Positions 17,147-22,841 of a stretch of DNA of 22,841 bases are shown one piece after another (the stretch's first letter is position 1; each line of letters begins with the position of its first letter). Location of the stretch: contig DEAP01000098.1 of NCBI GenBank assembly GCA_002348225.1, positions 1 through 22,841 on the forward strand, given 5' to 3'. The notes beneath the pieces are model-generated. The model had not been told where the DNA came from. It saw only the letters and a program-made list of their open reading frames with translations, and made no database searches. This stretch comes from Dehalococcoidia bacterium UBA2979 (lineage in GTDB: Bacteria; Chloroflexota; Dehalococcoidia; UBA2979). A program made the position numbers and the translations under genes.

Positions 17147-18325
17147 CTATTCAGAGAGACCCAAAAACTTTGCCGCGTTCAATCCTAATAAATCAGCACG
17201 CTCCGAATCTGACAAATCCGCCATCGTTCTCTCGATGGCTGCGGCTGAATGAGGCCACGTACCTTCCTGATGTGGATAATCATTGGCCCACATAAAGTTT
17301 CCTGTGAGACCGAAGTCGGATGCAAGAGCCAATCCAGGCGGGTCTTCGCCAAAGCTCGCAAAAAAACTGTTTCTGTAGTGCTCGCTAGGAAGCATCGACA
17401 ATTTTGGGAACGACCACATGTGATGCTTGTGATATGCCTCGTCCATCGCGGTCAATGCCCACGGTACCCATCCTATGCCGGCTTCTATAGTCGCAATTCG
17501 AAGCTTTGGGAATTTTTCCAGCACACCAGAACTGCAGAAATTGGCCACAGGTTCTATCGATTGACTGAGGGAATGCACAGCGTAGTTTATGACCGCGCCA
17601 CCATTTCCGCGAGCTCCGCGTGGGTCTTTCCCCGTGGAAATATGCAATGTGATGGGGAGGTCAGCCTCTTGTATAGCACTCCAAAGGTCATCGTAATGAG
17701 GCATATTGTAATTGAGCTCGCTTCCGTCACCATTACCCCATACAGGTCTATTCGGTAGCGTCAGGCATCGATGCCCCATCTTGGCCACACGCTTTACCTC
17801 AGCAATCGCGCCGTCAAGATCATTCGGAGCAATCGCTGCCGCTGGGAGCATTCTGTCTCTATTACCCCCATATGTCTCCATTGACCAATCATTCCATACT
17901 CGACACATCGCCTGTGAGAAAACTGCATCAGGTGTAGCCCATATTGACAGCCCTTTATTGGGAAAGATTAACTCCAAATCGATTCCGTCACGGTCCATAT
18001 CGCGAAGGCGCTCATCGACGTCATATCCTGCTCCGTTCCGTTCCTCATCTTCACCTTCTAATTTCAGATCACGAATCTTGGTAGGCCTATGACCCTCAGT
18101 CACCTGCCACTTGACTCCATCTTTGTCGACTTCCTGTCGAGGAATACGATGTCGATATTCCTTCTCTATGCGTTTCGCCCATAAATCGGCTGGTTCCTGC
18201 GCATGGCAATCAGCGGAAACCATGTAGTACTTATTCGGGTCATCTGGACGGGCAGTGCGTTGCCAGCCCTCTATCCCCGGCGTTTCAGTTCTCCAAGCGT
18301 TCGGATTTTTGTCAGCTATAACCAT
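17147..18325 (-). CDS. Amidohydrolase-2 family metal-dependent hydrolase/decarboxylase
   Basis: TIM-barrel hydrolase of the amidohydrolase-2 (PF04909-like) group, which contains ACMSD-type decarboxylases and C-C or C-N hydrolases. The 392-residue protein shows SADCH (D39, H41) near the start of the barrel in place of the usual HxH, LHIS with H228, EAGIGWVPW (281-289), and ANDYPHQEGTWP (347-358) with D349 as the likely catalytic Asp. The N-terminal 30 residues are polar and may be an extension. AGGGGAG lies 7 nt before the ATG. The start directly follows the stop codon of the small upstream gene, so the two are almost certainly cotranslated. The substrate is not evident; aromatic or carboxylated compounds are typical for the family. 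Confidence 0.88.
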   Translation of the reverse strand: MVIADKNPNAWRTETPGIEGWQRTARPDDPNKYYMVSADCHAQEPADLWAKRIEKEYRHRIPRQEVDKDGVKWQVTEGHRPTKIRDLKLEGEDEERNGAGYDVDERLRDMDRDGIDLELIFPNKGLSIWATPDAVFSQAMCRVWNDWSMETYGGNRDRMLPAAAIAPNDLDGAIAEVKRVAKMGHRCLTLPNRPVWGNGDGSELNYNMPHYDDLWSAIQEADLPITLHISTGKDPRGARGNGGAVINYAVHSLSQSIEPVANFCSSGVLEKFPKLRIATIEAGIGWVPWALTAMDEAYHKHHMWSFPKLSMLPSEHYRNSFFASFGEDPPGLALASDFGLTGNFMWANDYPHQEGTWPHSAAAIERTMADLSDSERADLLGLNAAKFLGLSE

Positions 18326-18664
18326 CTACATGCTCCCCTCAGCTACAGATTCATCCAGTCCTAAAAGGCTGAATGGTTGTTCTCTTTCAAAGATGGCAGA
18401 CTCGGCTGCCAACGTTTGTTCCGGAATTGGCATAACGTCAGCGTATTCTGGTGCCAACCCCTCATTCGGCCACTTTCGTAGTCGCATCCCTGTGACTGAT
18501 TCAGGGACTTGATGCTCGGTCTCCGCCTCACCTCGACCACTATGGAACCAGTCACCTTCCATGCCCTCAGTGCCTACCAACCAAGTACCTAACCAAAGCA
18601 TAGGCGAATCATCTTCATTTAAAGCAGGAGGCCAGATCACCGTTATGGATTTATTGTCTGTCAT
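18326..18664 (-). CDS. Hypothetical 112-residue protein paired with the amidohydrolase
   Basis: I do not recognise this protein. It is 112 residues, acidic, free of cysteine, without a signal peptide or membrane segment, and unusually rich in tryptophan for its size (W11, W24, W28, W39, W65). It is likely real: AGGGA sits 7 nt before the ATG, and its TAG is directly followed by the amidohydrolase ATG. It is the first gene of the operon and is divergent from the TRIC gene. It might be a partner subunit or small accessory of the hydrolase, but nothing in the sequence proves this. Confidence 0.75.
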   Translation of the reverse strand: MTDNKSITVIWPPALNEDDSPMLWLGTWLVGTEGMEGDWFHSGRGEAETEHQVPESVTGMRLRKWPNEGLAPEYADVMPIPEQTLAAESAIFEREQPFSLLGLDESVAEGSM

Positions 18665-18686
18665 TAACTATTCCCTGCTCGAAACG

Positions 18687-18712
18687 GTAACAAATTCATA
18701 GCAATTTGTCAC
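18687..18712. promoter_or_regulatory. Operator-like inverted repeat between divergent genes
   Basis: ACAAATT (18690-18696) and AATTTGT (18703-18709) form perfect 7-bp arms around a 6-bp spacer; after one mismatch a further GT/AC pair extends each arm. It lies in the 83-nt gap between the operon's first gene and the TRIC gene, where a dimeric regulator could control both. No regulator gene is adjacent. Confidence 0.4.
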
Positions 18713-18735
18713 AAACCGATCGAACATGAAAAGAG

Positions 18736-18741
18736 TACAAT
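18736..18741 (+). promoter_or_regulatory. Candidate -10 box of the TRIC gene (leaderless)
   Basis: TACAAT ends 6 nt before the ATG at 18748, so transcription would begin at the start codon. No Shine-Dalgarno exists in the interval (GAAAAA), and no good -35 lies 16-18 nt upstream. Confidence 0.4.
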
Positions 18742-18747
18742 GAAAAA

Positions 18748-19425
18748 ATGACGATGGATCCCGTAATAATTGCTGAATATGTCGGCATAGTTTCTTTCTC
18801 TTTTTCGGGAGTGGCCGTTGGTGTCCGAGCAAAAATGGACGTATTTGGTCTGCTGTTCTTAGGCTTTGTAACAGCTCTCGGTGGAGGGGTCACCCGAGAC
18901 ATCATCTTGAATAAAACACCAATGGTTTTCGTCGAAACCGAATATATAGTTCTGGCGTTAGGAGCAGCTATCGCGGCGATTGCGTTGCGACCGTTCGACT
19001 GGAATATGCCTGACATCTTTCTGAAAATGCTGGACTCTGTGGGGACGGGTGCCTTTGCCGTGACCGGTGTTCTCATCGGCTCCTCCTCTGGATTGAATTG
19101 GATGGGGATCCTCCTACTAGGCATGATTACAGCAACTGGCGGAGGAATTGTTCGAGACATTCTTGCCTCGAGAATTCCGAGAGTTCTCAATACCGAACTG
19201 AACGCGACTGGGGCACTAGTTGGTGGGTCCGCAACGTATCTACTACTCGAAGTGAATGAGGGGACGGCCACTATAGTTGGTGGATTTATAACTGCACTCA
19301 TTGTTGCAATAGGCCACATGGGTTGGTTCAGAGTGCCACGAGTTGAACAAGTTTCATCTGATTCATACTACCGAGAGGCATTCAGCAACATGGACACGGA
19401 CGAAGAAAGTTTGCAAAAAGACTAA
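18748..19425 (+). CDS. Prokaryotic TRIC channel / UPF0126 family membrane protein
   Basis: Bacterial homologues of trimeric intracellular cation channels conduct monovalent cations across the cytoplasmic membrane. The 225-residue protein has two tandem UPF0126 repeats, each with the signature glycine kink and Arg-Asp: GGGVTRD (45-51) and GGGIVRD (131-137). About seven membrane helices span 5-190, followed by a short charged cytosolic tail. The first ATG at 18748 is used; ATG at 18754 is a close alternative and would remove only two residues. The gene diverges from the amidohydrolase operon. Ion selectivity is taken from the family, not seen in the sequence. Confidence 0.92.
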   Translation: MTMDPVIIAEYVGIVSFSFSGVAVGVRAKMDVFGLLFLGFVTALGGGVTRDIILNKTPMVFVETEYIVLALGAAIAAIALRPFDWNMPDIFLKMLDSVGTGAFAVTGVLIGSSSGLNWMGILLLGMITATGGGIVRDILASRIPRVLNTELNATGALVGGSATYLLLEVNEGTATIVGGFITALIVAIGHMGWFRVPRVEQVSSDSYYREAFSNMDTDEESLQKD

Positions 19426-19626
19426 ATGTACCGGATCCCTACAACGTATAGGGCTTAGTTTGAGTACACTTTTGCCATAGCGAGAAGCCTATGTTTTAGG
19501 TGCAAACAATGGAAGTTGGCCACATTTCCGAGTATCTACAAAGTATCTAGGCCAGAGTAGAAACATGAATGTCGTGCAATATATAGGCAAACAGGAAATC
19601 AAATCAGCTACAAAGGTGGCCTGTTA
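19426..19626. other. Intergenic region before the EamA transporter
   Basis: This 201-nt stretch has no recognisable RNA gene or strong terminator. It holds a weak GGCTT/AAGCC pairing with a long loop (about 19452-19489), a direct repeat of AGTATCTA at an 11-bp period (19531-19549) and a tiny ORF running into the EamA start. No promoter with both hexamers was convincing. Confidence 0.5.
19531..19549. repeat. Tandem AGTATCTA boxes, 11-bp period
   Basis: AGTATCTA occurs at 19531-19538 and again at 19542-19549, one helical turn apart, about 80 nt before the EamA start. The spacing is what a cooperatively binding regulator would use, though the two copies could be chance. Confidence 0.35.
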
Positions 19627-19627
19627 A
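19565..19627 (+). CDS. Possible 20-codon leader ORF of the EamA gene
   Basis: An ATG at 19565 opens a 20-codon frame whose TAA shares one base with the EamA ATG (TAATG). The arrangement would couple translation of the two. There is no good ribosome binding site before it and such a short frame may be chance. Confidence 0.2.
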   Translation: MNVVQYIGKQEIKSATKVAC

Positions 19628-20529
19628 TGGAACTCTGGGTAGTGGTAACTATTATTGCTGCCACGGCGCAAACGATTCGAACGGCGATCCAACGCCAGAT
19701 GAAGGGAGCACTTGGCGATTATGGTGCCTCCGCCATACGATTCATCTATGCCGTCCCTTTCTCGCTAATTTGGCTTTTATGTGTCCTTTGGTACTTCGAT
19801 CATTCGATACCAAAACTGACCTTCCCATTCTTTTTATGGCTAGCGGTGGGCGGTTTATCGCAAATAATTTTCACGGTATTCCTCGTAAAACTCTTCAGCT
19901 ATAAGAATTTCGTTGTAGGTGTGGCCTTCTCTAAAACAGAAGTGTTACTAGTAGCAATTCTTGAGGCACTGATACTGTCAATTGCAATTAACCTACAATT
20001 TGCTATCGCAATTGTTATTGGCACAATCTCGGTAATAATGCTATCGCTGAAAGAAAACTTACTATCGTTTCGTGAGATCAGGACCGGACTCCAATCTCGG
20101 TCAACCGGGATTGGATTACTGGCTGGCTTGGCCCTAGCACTTAGTGTTGTCGGATTTCGAGCAGCAATCGACGCGCTTGCGTCAGAAGAACTGATGGTAC
20201 GAGCAGCGACTGCAGGAGCACTCGGTGTGATAGGACAAGCCTTTGTAATGGTTGGATACCTCTTTATGTTCAGAAAACAAGAATTGATCGATAGTCTTTC
20301 GGAATGGAAACCGGGTGTTCTGACTGGTGTGTTTGCAACGACAGCTACTGGAAGCTGGTTTATCGCCTTTGCTATGCATTCAGGTGCGGCGGTAAGAGCC
20401 GTCGGACAAATAGAACTTGTTCTGTCCATTGCCATCACAATTTTGGCATTTAAGCAAAAAATAACAAAGATAGAATTGACGGGAGTAGTTCTACTTCTTG
20501 CCTCGATTCTTTTAGTGGTACTGAATTAG
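19627..20529 (+). CDS. EamA-family (drug/metabolite superfamily) membrane transporter
   Basis: Inner-membrane transporter of 300 residues with about ten hydrophobic helices arranged as two EamA-like halves (about 1-140 and 160-300). The second half ends in AVGQIELVLSIAITILAFKQKITKIELTGVVLLLASILLVVL-like sequence (about 260-299), typical of EamA proteins where the ninth and tenth helices follow a QxE motif. Substrate is unknown; family members export or import amino acids, sugars or other metabolites. AAAGGTGG sits 7 nt before the ATG and supports the start. The CysQ-like gene follows after about 40 nt, so the two are probably cotranscribed. Confidence 0.87.
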   Translation: MELWVVVTIIAATAQTIRTAIQRQMKGALGDYGASAIRFIYAVPFSLIWLLCVLWYFDHSIPKLTFPFFLWLAVGGLSQIIFTVFLVKLFSYKNFVVGVAFSKTEVLLVAILEALILSIAINLQFAIAIVIGTISVIMLSLKENLLSFREIRTGLQSRSTGIGLLAGLALALSVVGFRAAIDALASEELMVRAATAGALGVIGQAFVMVGYLFMFRKQELIDSLSEWKPGVLTGVFATTATGSWFIAFAMHSGAAVRAVGQIELVLSIAITILAFKQKITKIELTGVVLLLASILLVVLN

Positions 20530-20569
20530 TTACAACCCGTCACGATTGAAAAACATGATCAGAGGCATA

Positions 20570-21334
20570 ATGGAACCGAACGAATTACAGGAGATTATTC
20601 AAATTGTTCGGTCTGCAAGTACAAAAATACTTGAAATCTACGATCAGAATTTTGAAGTACAGTACAAACAGGATGAATCTCCTGTAACCCTGGCTGACAA
20701 AATTGCAGAAGAAACAATAATTGAAGGGTTAGTCGAACTTTTCCCAGAAATTCCTAGGATCGCTGAGGAAAGTTTCACCGACGATACGAAATTACCAGCG
20801 GCCGACTCACCATTCTTCCTAATCGATCCTCTTGATGGCACTAAGCAATTCGTGAGCCGTGAGGGAGAATTTACAATAAATGTTGCGCTGGTAGAGCAAC
20901 GCATACCAACCATGGGGATTATCCACATCCCGGTCACAAACACAACATATTGGACAAGTGGCGACAATAATGCCTGGAGACAGCTGGGGGTCAATGAACC
21001 GGAAATTATTGTTTGTACAAAAGCCGATCCGGCGGCCCTCAGAGTCATTATGTCGAAATCGCATACTAACGAGGAAACTGAATCTTACCTAGAATCCTTA
21101 CCTATCAGGGAGAGAGTGCACGCAGGTTCGTCATTGAAATTTTGTCGAATCGCCGAAGGTGAGGCTGATTTGTATCCTCGCTTTGGCAGCATTATGGAAT
21201 GGGACATTGCTGCAGGGCACGCGATCCTCAGTGCCGCCGGAGGAAGTGTTACAGAGTTCGATGGGCGTCCCATACTCTACGGAGATAAAACTTTCAGAAC
21301 ACCCTATTTCCTTGCGAAGGGAATTTTACCTTGA
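20570..21334 (+). CDS. cysQ: CysQ-like 3'(2'),5'-bisphosphate nucleotidase / inositol-phosphatase family
   Basis: Mg2+-dependent, Li+-sensitive phosphatase family. CysQ hydrolyses the 3'-phosphate of PAP/PAPS released in sulfur assimilation. The 254-residue protein shows SPVTLAD (37-43), EES with E67, the metal motif DPLDGT (86-91), the CysQ-like KQFVSREGEFTINVALV (92-108) and the second motif WDIAAGHAIL (211-220) with D212. The frame opens at TTG 20546 and ATG 20555, but ATG 20570 is preferred because AGAGG precedes it by 4 nt and the resulting N-terminus matches the normal length of CysQ. A role as inositol or histidinol phosphatase is possible but less likely given the GEFTINVALV match. 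The 3' end overlaps the next gene on the other strand by 31 nt. Confidence 0.85.
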   Translation: MEPNELQEIIQIVRSASTKILEIYDQNFEVQYKQDESPVTLADKIAEETIIEGLVELFPEIPRIAEESFTDDTKLPAADSPFFLIDPLDGTKQFVSREGEFTINVALVEQRIPTMGIIHIPVTNTTYWTSGDNNAWRQLGVNEPEIIVCTKADPAALRVIMSKSHTNEETESYLESLPIRERVHAGSSLKFCRIAEGEADLYPRFGSIMEWDIAAGHAILSAAGGSVTEFDGRPILYGDKTFRTPYFLAKGILP

Positions 21335-22767
21335 TCAGTAGCTATTTCGTTTGCAACTGCTTGTCTCACAATAGCTCGTGTCATACCCCTGAAAATTGCC
21401 GGGTGAATCGGAGTGAGTATGTACCAATAAAGTAGTCCTAACACACCAGCCGGATGAAAATATGCGGAGATAGTCAGACTCGACTCATCGGAATTTGAAT
21501 CGATACTGAATTCCAAGACCGCAGACCCTGGCAACTTCATTTCAGCCAGTAAGGTGAGTCTGCGCCCTGGCTCAACAGCTACGACTCTCCAAAAATCGAT
21601 AGCATCACCTACTCGAATTGCACTCGGATGTCGCCGACCTCTGCGCATTCCGACTCCACCAATGAGCCGATCCAGAATTCCTCGAAGTTGCCAAAGCCAG
21701 TTAAGTGCGTACCAACCATTGTTAGCTCCCACCGCCTGTACAACAGACCAGATAGAGTCAGTCCTGACATTAGCATGCACTGTGGCGATCTCTTTTTTAC
21801 TATAAAATGAGTACTCCGGGTGGAATCCCCCGAAATGAATCGCACCCTCTGTCCAACGCGCCGGCATCTCAGTAAGTTTTTCCCCTTCAAGGGCTTTATG
21901 TATAGCATCTTTATAAGAAGTAAGTTCTCTTGGAAGGATTCTCTGGATATCGGTCTCGTCAGCAATGAGATCGTGTTTAAGACCATCAATCAATGGGCGA
22001 GCCACGTTTGCAGGCACTGCGGTCACCAAATCCAGCCAGTAAGAGGACAGTCGGGGTGAAATTACGGGTACTGGTATGAGATGCCGTTTAAGTCCAACTG
22101 ACTCTGCAAACTGATGAATTAATTCTTTATACTTCAACACCTCCGGACCAATCACGTTATACGTGTTACCTGTGGTTTCAGGAGTTTCAATGACTTTTAC
22201 TAGATACCAAAGCAGGTCGTCGAGTGCAATTGGCTGGGATCTTGAATTCACCCACTTTGGGGTAATCATCACTGGCAGGTGGTACACGATATCTCTTATC
22301 ACTTCGAATGCAGCTGAACCAGCCCCGACCACCATCCCAGCTCTCAGTTCAGTGACCGGGACACTGCCTCTACGTAAGAATTCCCCTGTCTCTGCCCTCG
22401 ATCGAAGATGTGGAGTGCCTTCGTCTAAAGGTTGGATACCCCCTAAATAGATAATTCGTGACACTTGATTGTCCGCTGCTGCCTTAGAAAAATTATCTGC
22501 AGCCACACGATCCAAGTGCTCAAAATTCTTCCCAGCCCCCATTGAATGAATTAGATAAATAGCAATATCGCAGTCGGTCAGGGATTCATCCAGCGATTCC
22601 TTATCAAGGACATTCGCCTCATAAAGCTCGACACCCCGCCATTCGCGGGCACTCAGAATCTCACGACTTCTAGCTACCGCGCGGACTGAATGACCAGCAT
22701 CTACCAGCTCGGGAACAAGATTAGAGCCAACGTAACCTGAGGCCCCAAAGACTGCCACAACTGACAT
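21304..22767 (-). CDS. Extended SDR/NmrA-like protein with DUF2867 domain
   Basis: The 487-residue product combines an N-terminal NAD(P)-binding Rossmann domain (GASGYVG at 8-14, YLIHSMG at 71-77, acidic DCDIAIYLI strand) like atypical SDR/complex I NDUFA9-type proteins with a C-terminal DUF2867/SRPBCC-like domain (about 315-470: SIWSVVQAVGANNGWYALNWLW at 338-359 and FWRVVAVEPGRRLTLLAEMKLPG at 392-414). No classical YxxxK catalytic pair is evident, so it may bind cofactor without standard dehydrogenase activity. AGGG lies about 8 nt before the ATG. The last 31 nt overlap the 3' end of the CysQ-like gene on the other strand. The function is not known; homologues are widespread and annotated only as epimerase-like. 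Confidence 0.85.
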   Translation of the reverse strand: MSVVAVFGASGYVGSNLVPELVDAGHSVRAVARSREILSAREWRGVELYEANVLDKESLDESLTDCDIAIYLIHSMGAGKNFEHLDRVAADNFSKAAADNQVSRIIYLGGIQPLDEGTPHLRSRAETGEFLRRGSVPVTELRAGMVVGAGSAAFEVIRDIVYHLPVMITPKWVNSRSQPIALDDLLWYLVKVIETPETTGNTYNVIGPEVLKYKELIHQFAESVGLKRHLIPVPVISPRLSSYWLDLVTAVPANVARPLIDGLKHDLIADETDIQRILPRELTSYKDAIHKALEGEKLTEMPARWTEGAIHFGGFHPEYSFYSKKEIATVHANVRTDSIWSVVQAVGANNGWYALNWLWQLRGILDRLIGGVGMRRGRRHPSAIRVGDAIDFWRVVAVEPGRRLTLLAEMKLPGSAVLEFSIDSNSDESSLTISAYFHPAGVLGLLYWYILTPIHPAIFRGMTRAIVRQAVANEIATDQGKIPFARK

Positions 22768-22841
22768 ATACAGACCCTATCCATTGACTCAATAGTTGCT
22801 CTCTCTATTCTAACTTTGCACGAACTTAGTCTGATCGCAAG

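Noticed and set aside
17249..17758. 169-residue open frame on the plus strand
   Set aside because: Antisense to the well-supported amidohydrolase gene, with no recognisable domain or start signal.
18696..19319. 207-residue open frame on the minus strand
   Set aside because: It lies antisense to nearly all of the TRIC gene, has low-complexity Pro/Thr/Ile composition, no family resemblance and no ribosome binding site.
19899..20438. 179-residue open frame on the minus strand
   Set aside because: Antisense to the EamA transporter. The Ser/Thr/Ala/Ile-rich translation is what the reverse strand of a membrane protein gene gives.
20546..20569. TTG or ATG starts adding eight residues to the CysQ-like protein
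   Set aside because: Neither has a ribosome binding site, and the extra residues fall outside the normal CysQ N-terminus.
1..22841. Mobile element, prophage, CRISPR or tRNA genes
   Set aside because: No transposase, integrase, phage protein, regularly spaced repeat or cloverleaf-like sequence was seen; gene style is uniform across the window.

Overview
The window is a densely packed bacterial chromosome segment with roughly mid-40s % GC by eye. Nearly every base is coding, and no mobile elements, CRISPR arrays, integrases or tRNAs were seen. The gene content is Clp/Rod/NAD-ligase housekeeping genes, a 5S rRNA gene standing apart from any 16S or 23S, and an operon rich in SDRs, an amidohydrolase and an M42 peptidase. 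This would fit a free-living Chloroflexota (for example marine Dehalococcoidia/SAR202-like lineages). That assignment is inference from gene content and style, not from a marker comparison.

Left block, plus strand, 74-8888: ligA (NAD-dependent DNA ligase), a ferritin-like/VIT1 fusion resembling the iron exporter MbfA, then the compact elongasome cluster mreB-mreC-mreD-mrdA(PBP2)-rodA. In the last cluster the actin-like filament, its membrane partners, the class B transpeptidase and the SEDS glycosyltransferase are encoded in order with overlaps or tiny gaps.

Central block, minus strand, read from 14312 down to 8889: a solitary 5S rRNA gene with its own promoter and terminator, rpsA (ribosomal protein S1, TTG start), clpC (Clp AAA+ unfoldase) and nudC (Nudix NADH pyrophosphatase). 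nudC meets rodA tail to tail with no intergenic base.

Accessory block, minus strand, read from 18664 down to 14382: an unknown 112-residue protein, an amidohydrolase-2 family hydrolase, an SDR, an M42 metallopeptidase and a second SDR, spaced -1 to about 70 nt apart and probably one operon. This is the best candidate here for an undescribed metabolic system: hydrolysis of an unknown substrate followed by redox steps.

Right block: divergent from that operon are a TRIC/UPF0126 channel protein, then an EamA-type transporter and a CysQ-like phosphatase on the plus strand. A minus-strand Rossmann/DUF2867 epimerase-like protein overlaps the 3' end of the phosphatase gene.

Regulatory reading: several first genes lack a Shine-Dalgarno sequence but carry a TANNNT-like -10 box 5-7 nt before the ATG (ligA, mbfA-like, TRIC), which suggests leaderless transcripts. 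The 5S promoter shows the same -10 to +1 spacing. The only stretch near 300 nt without a protein gene is 14081-14381, which holds the 5S gene; 19426-19626 (201 nt) holds repeats and a tiny ORF but no clear gene.
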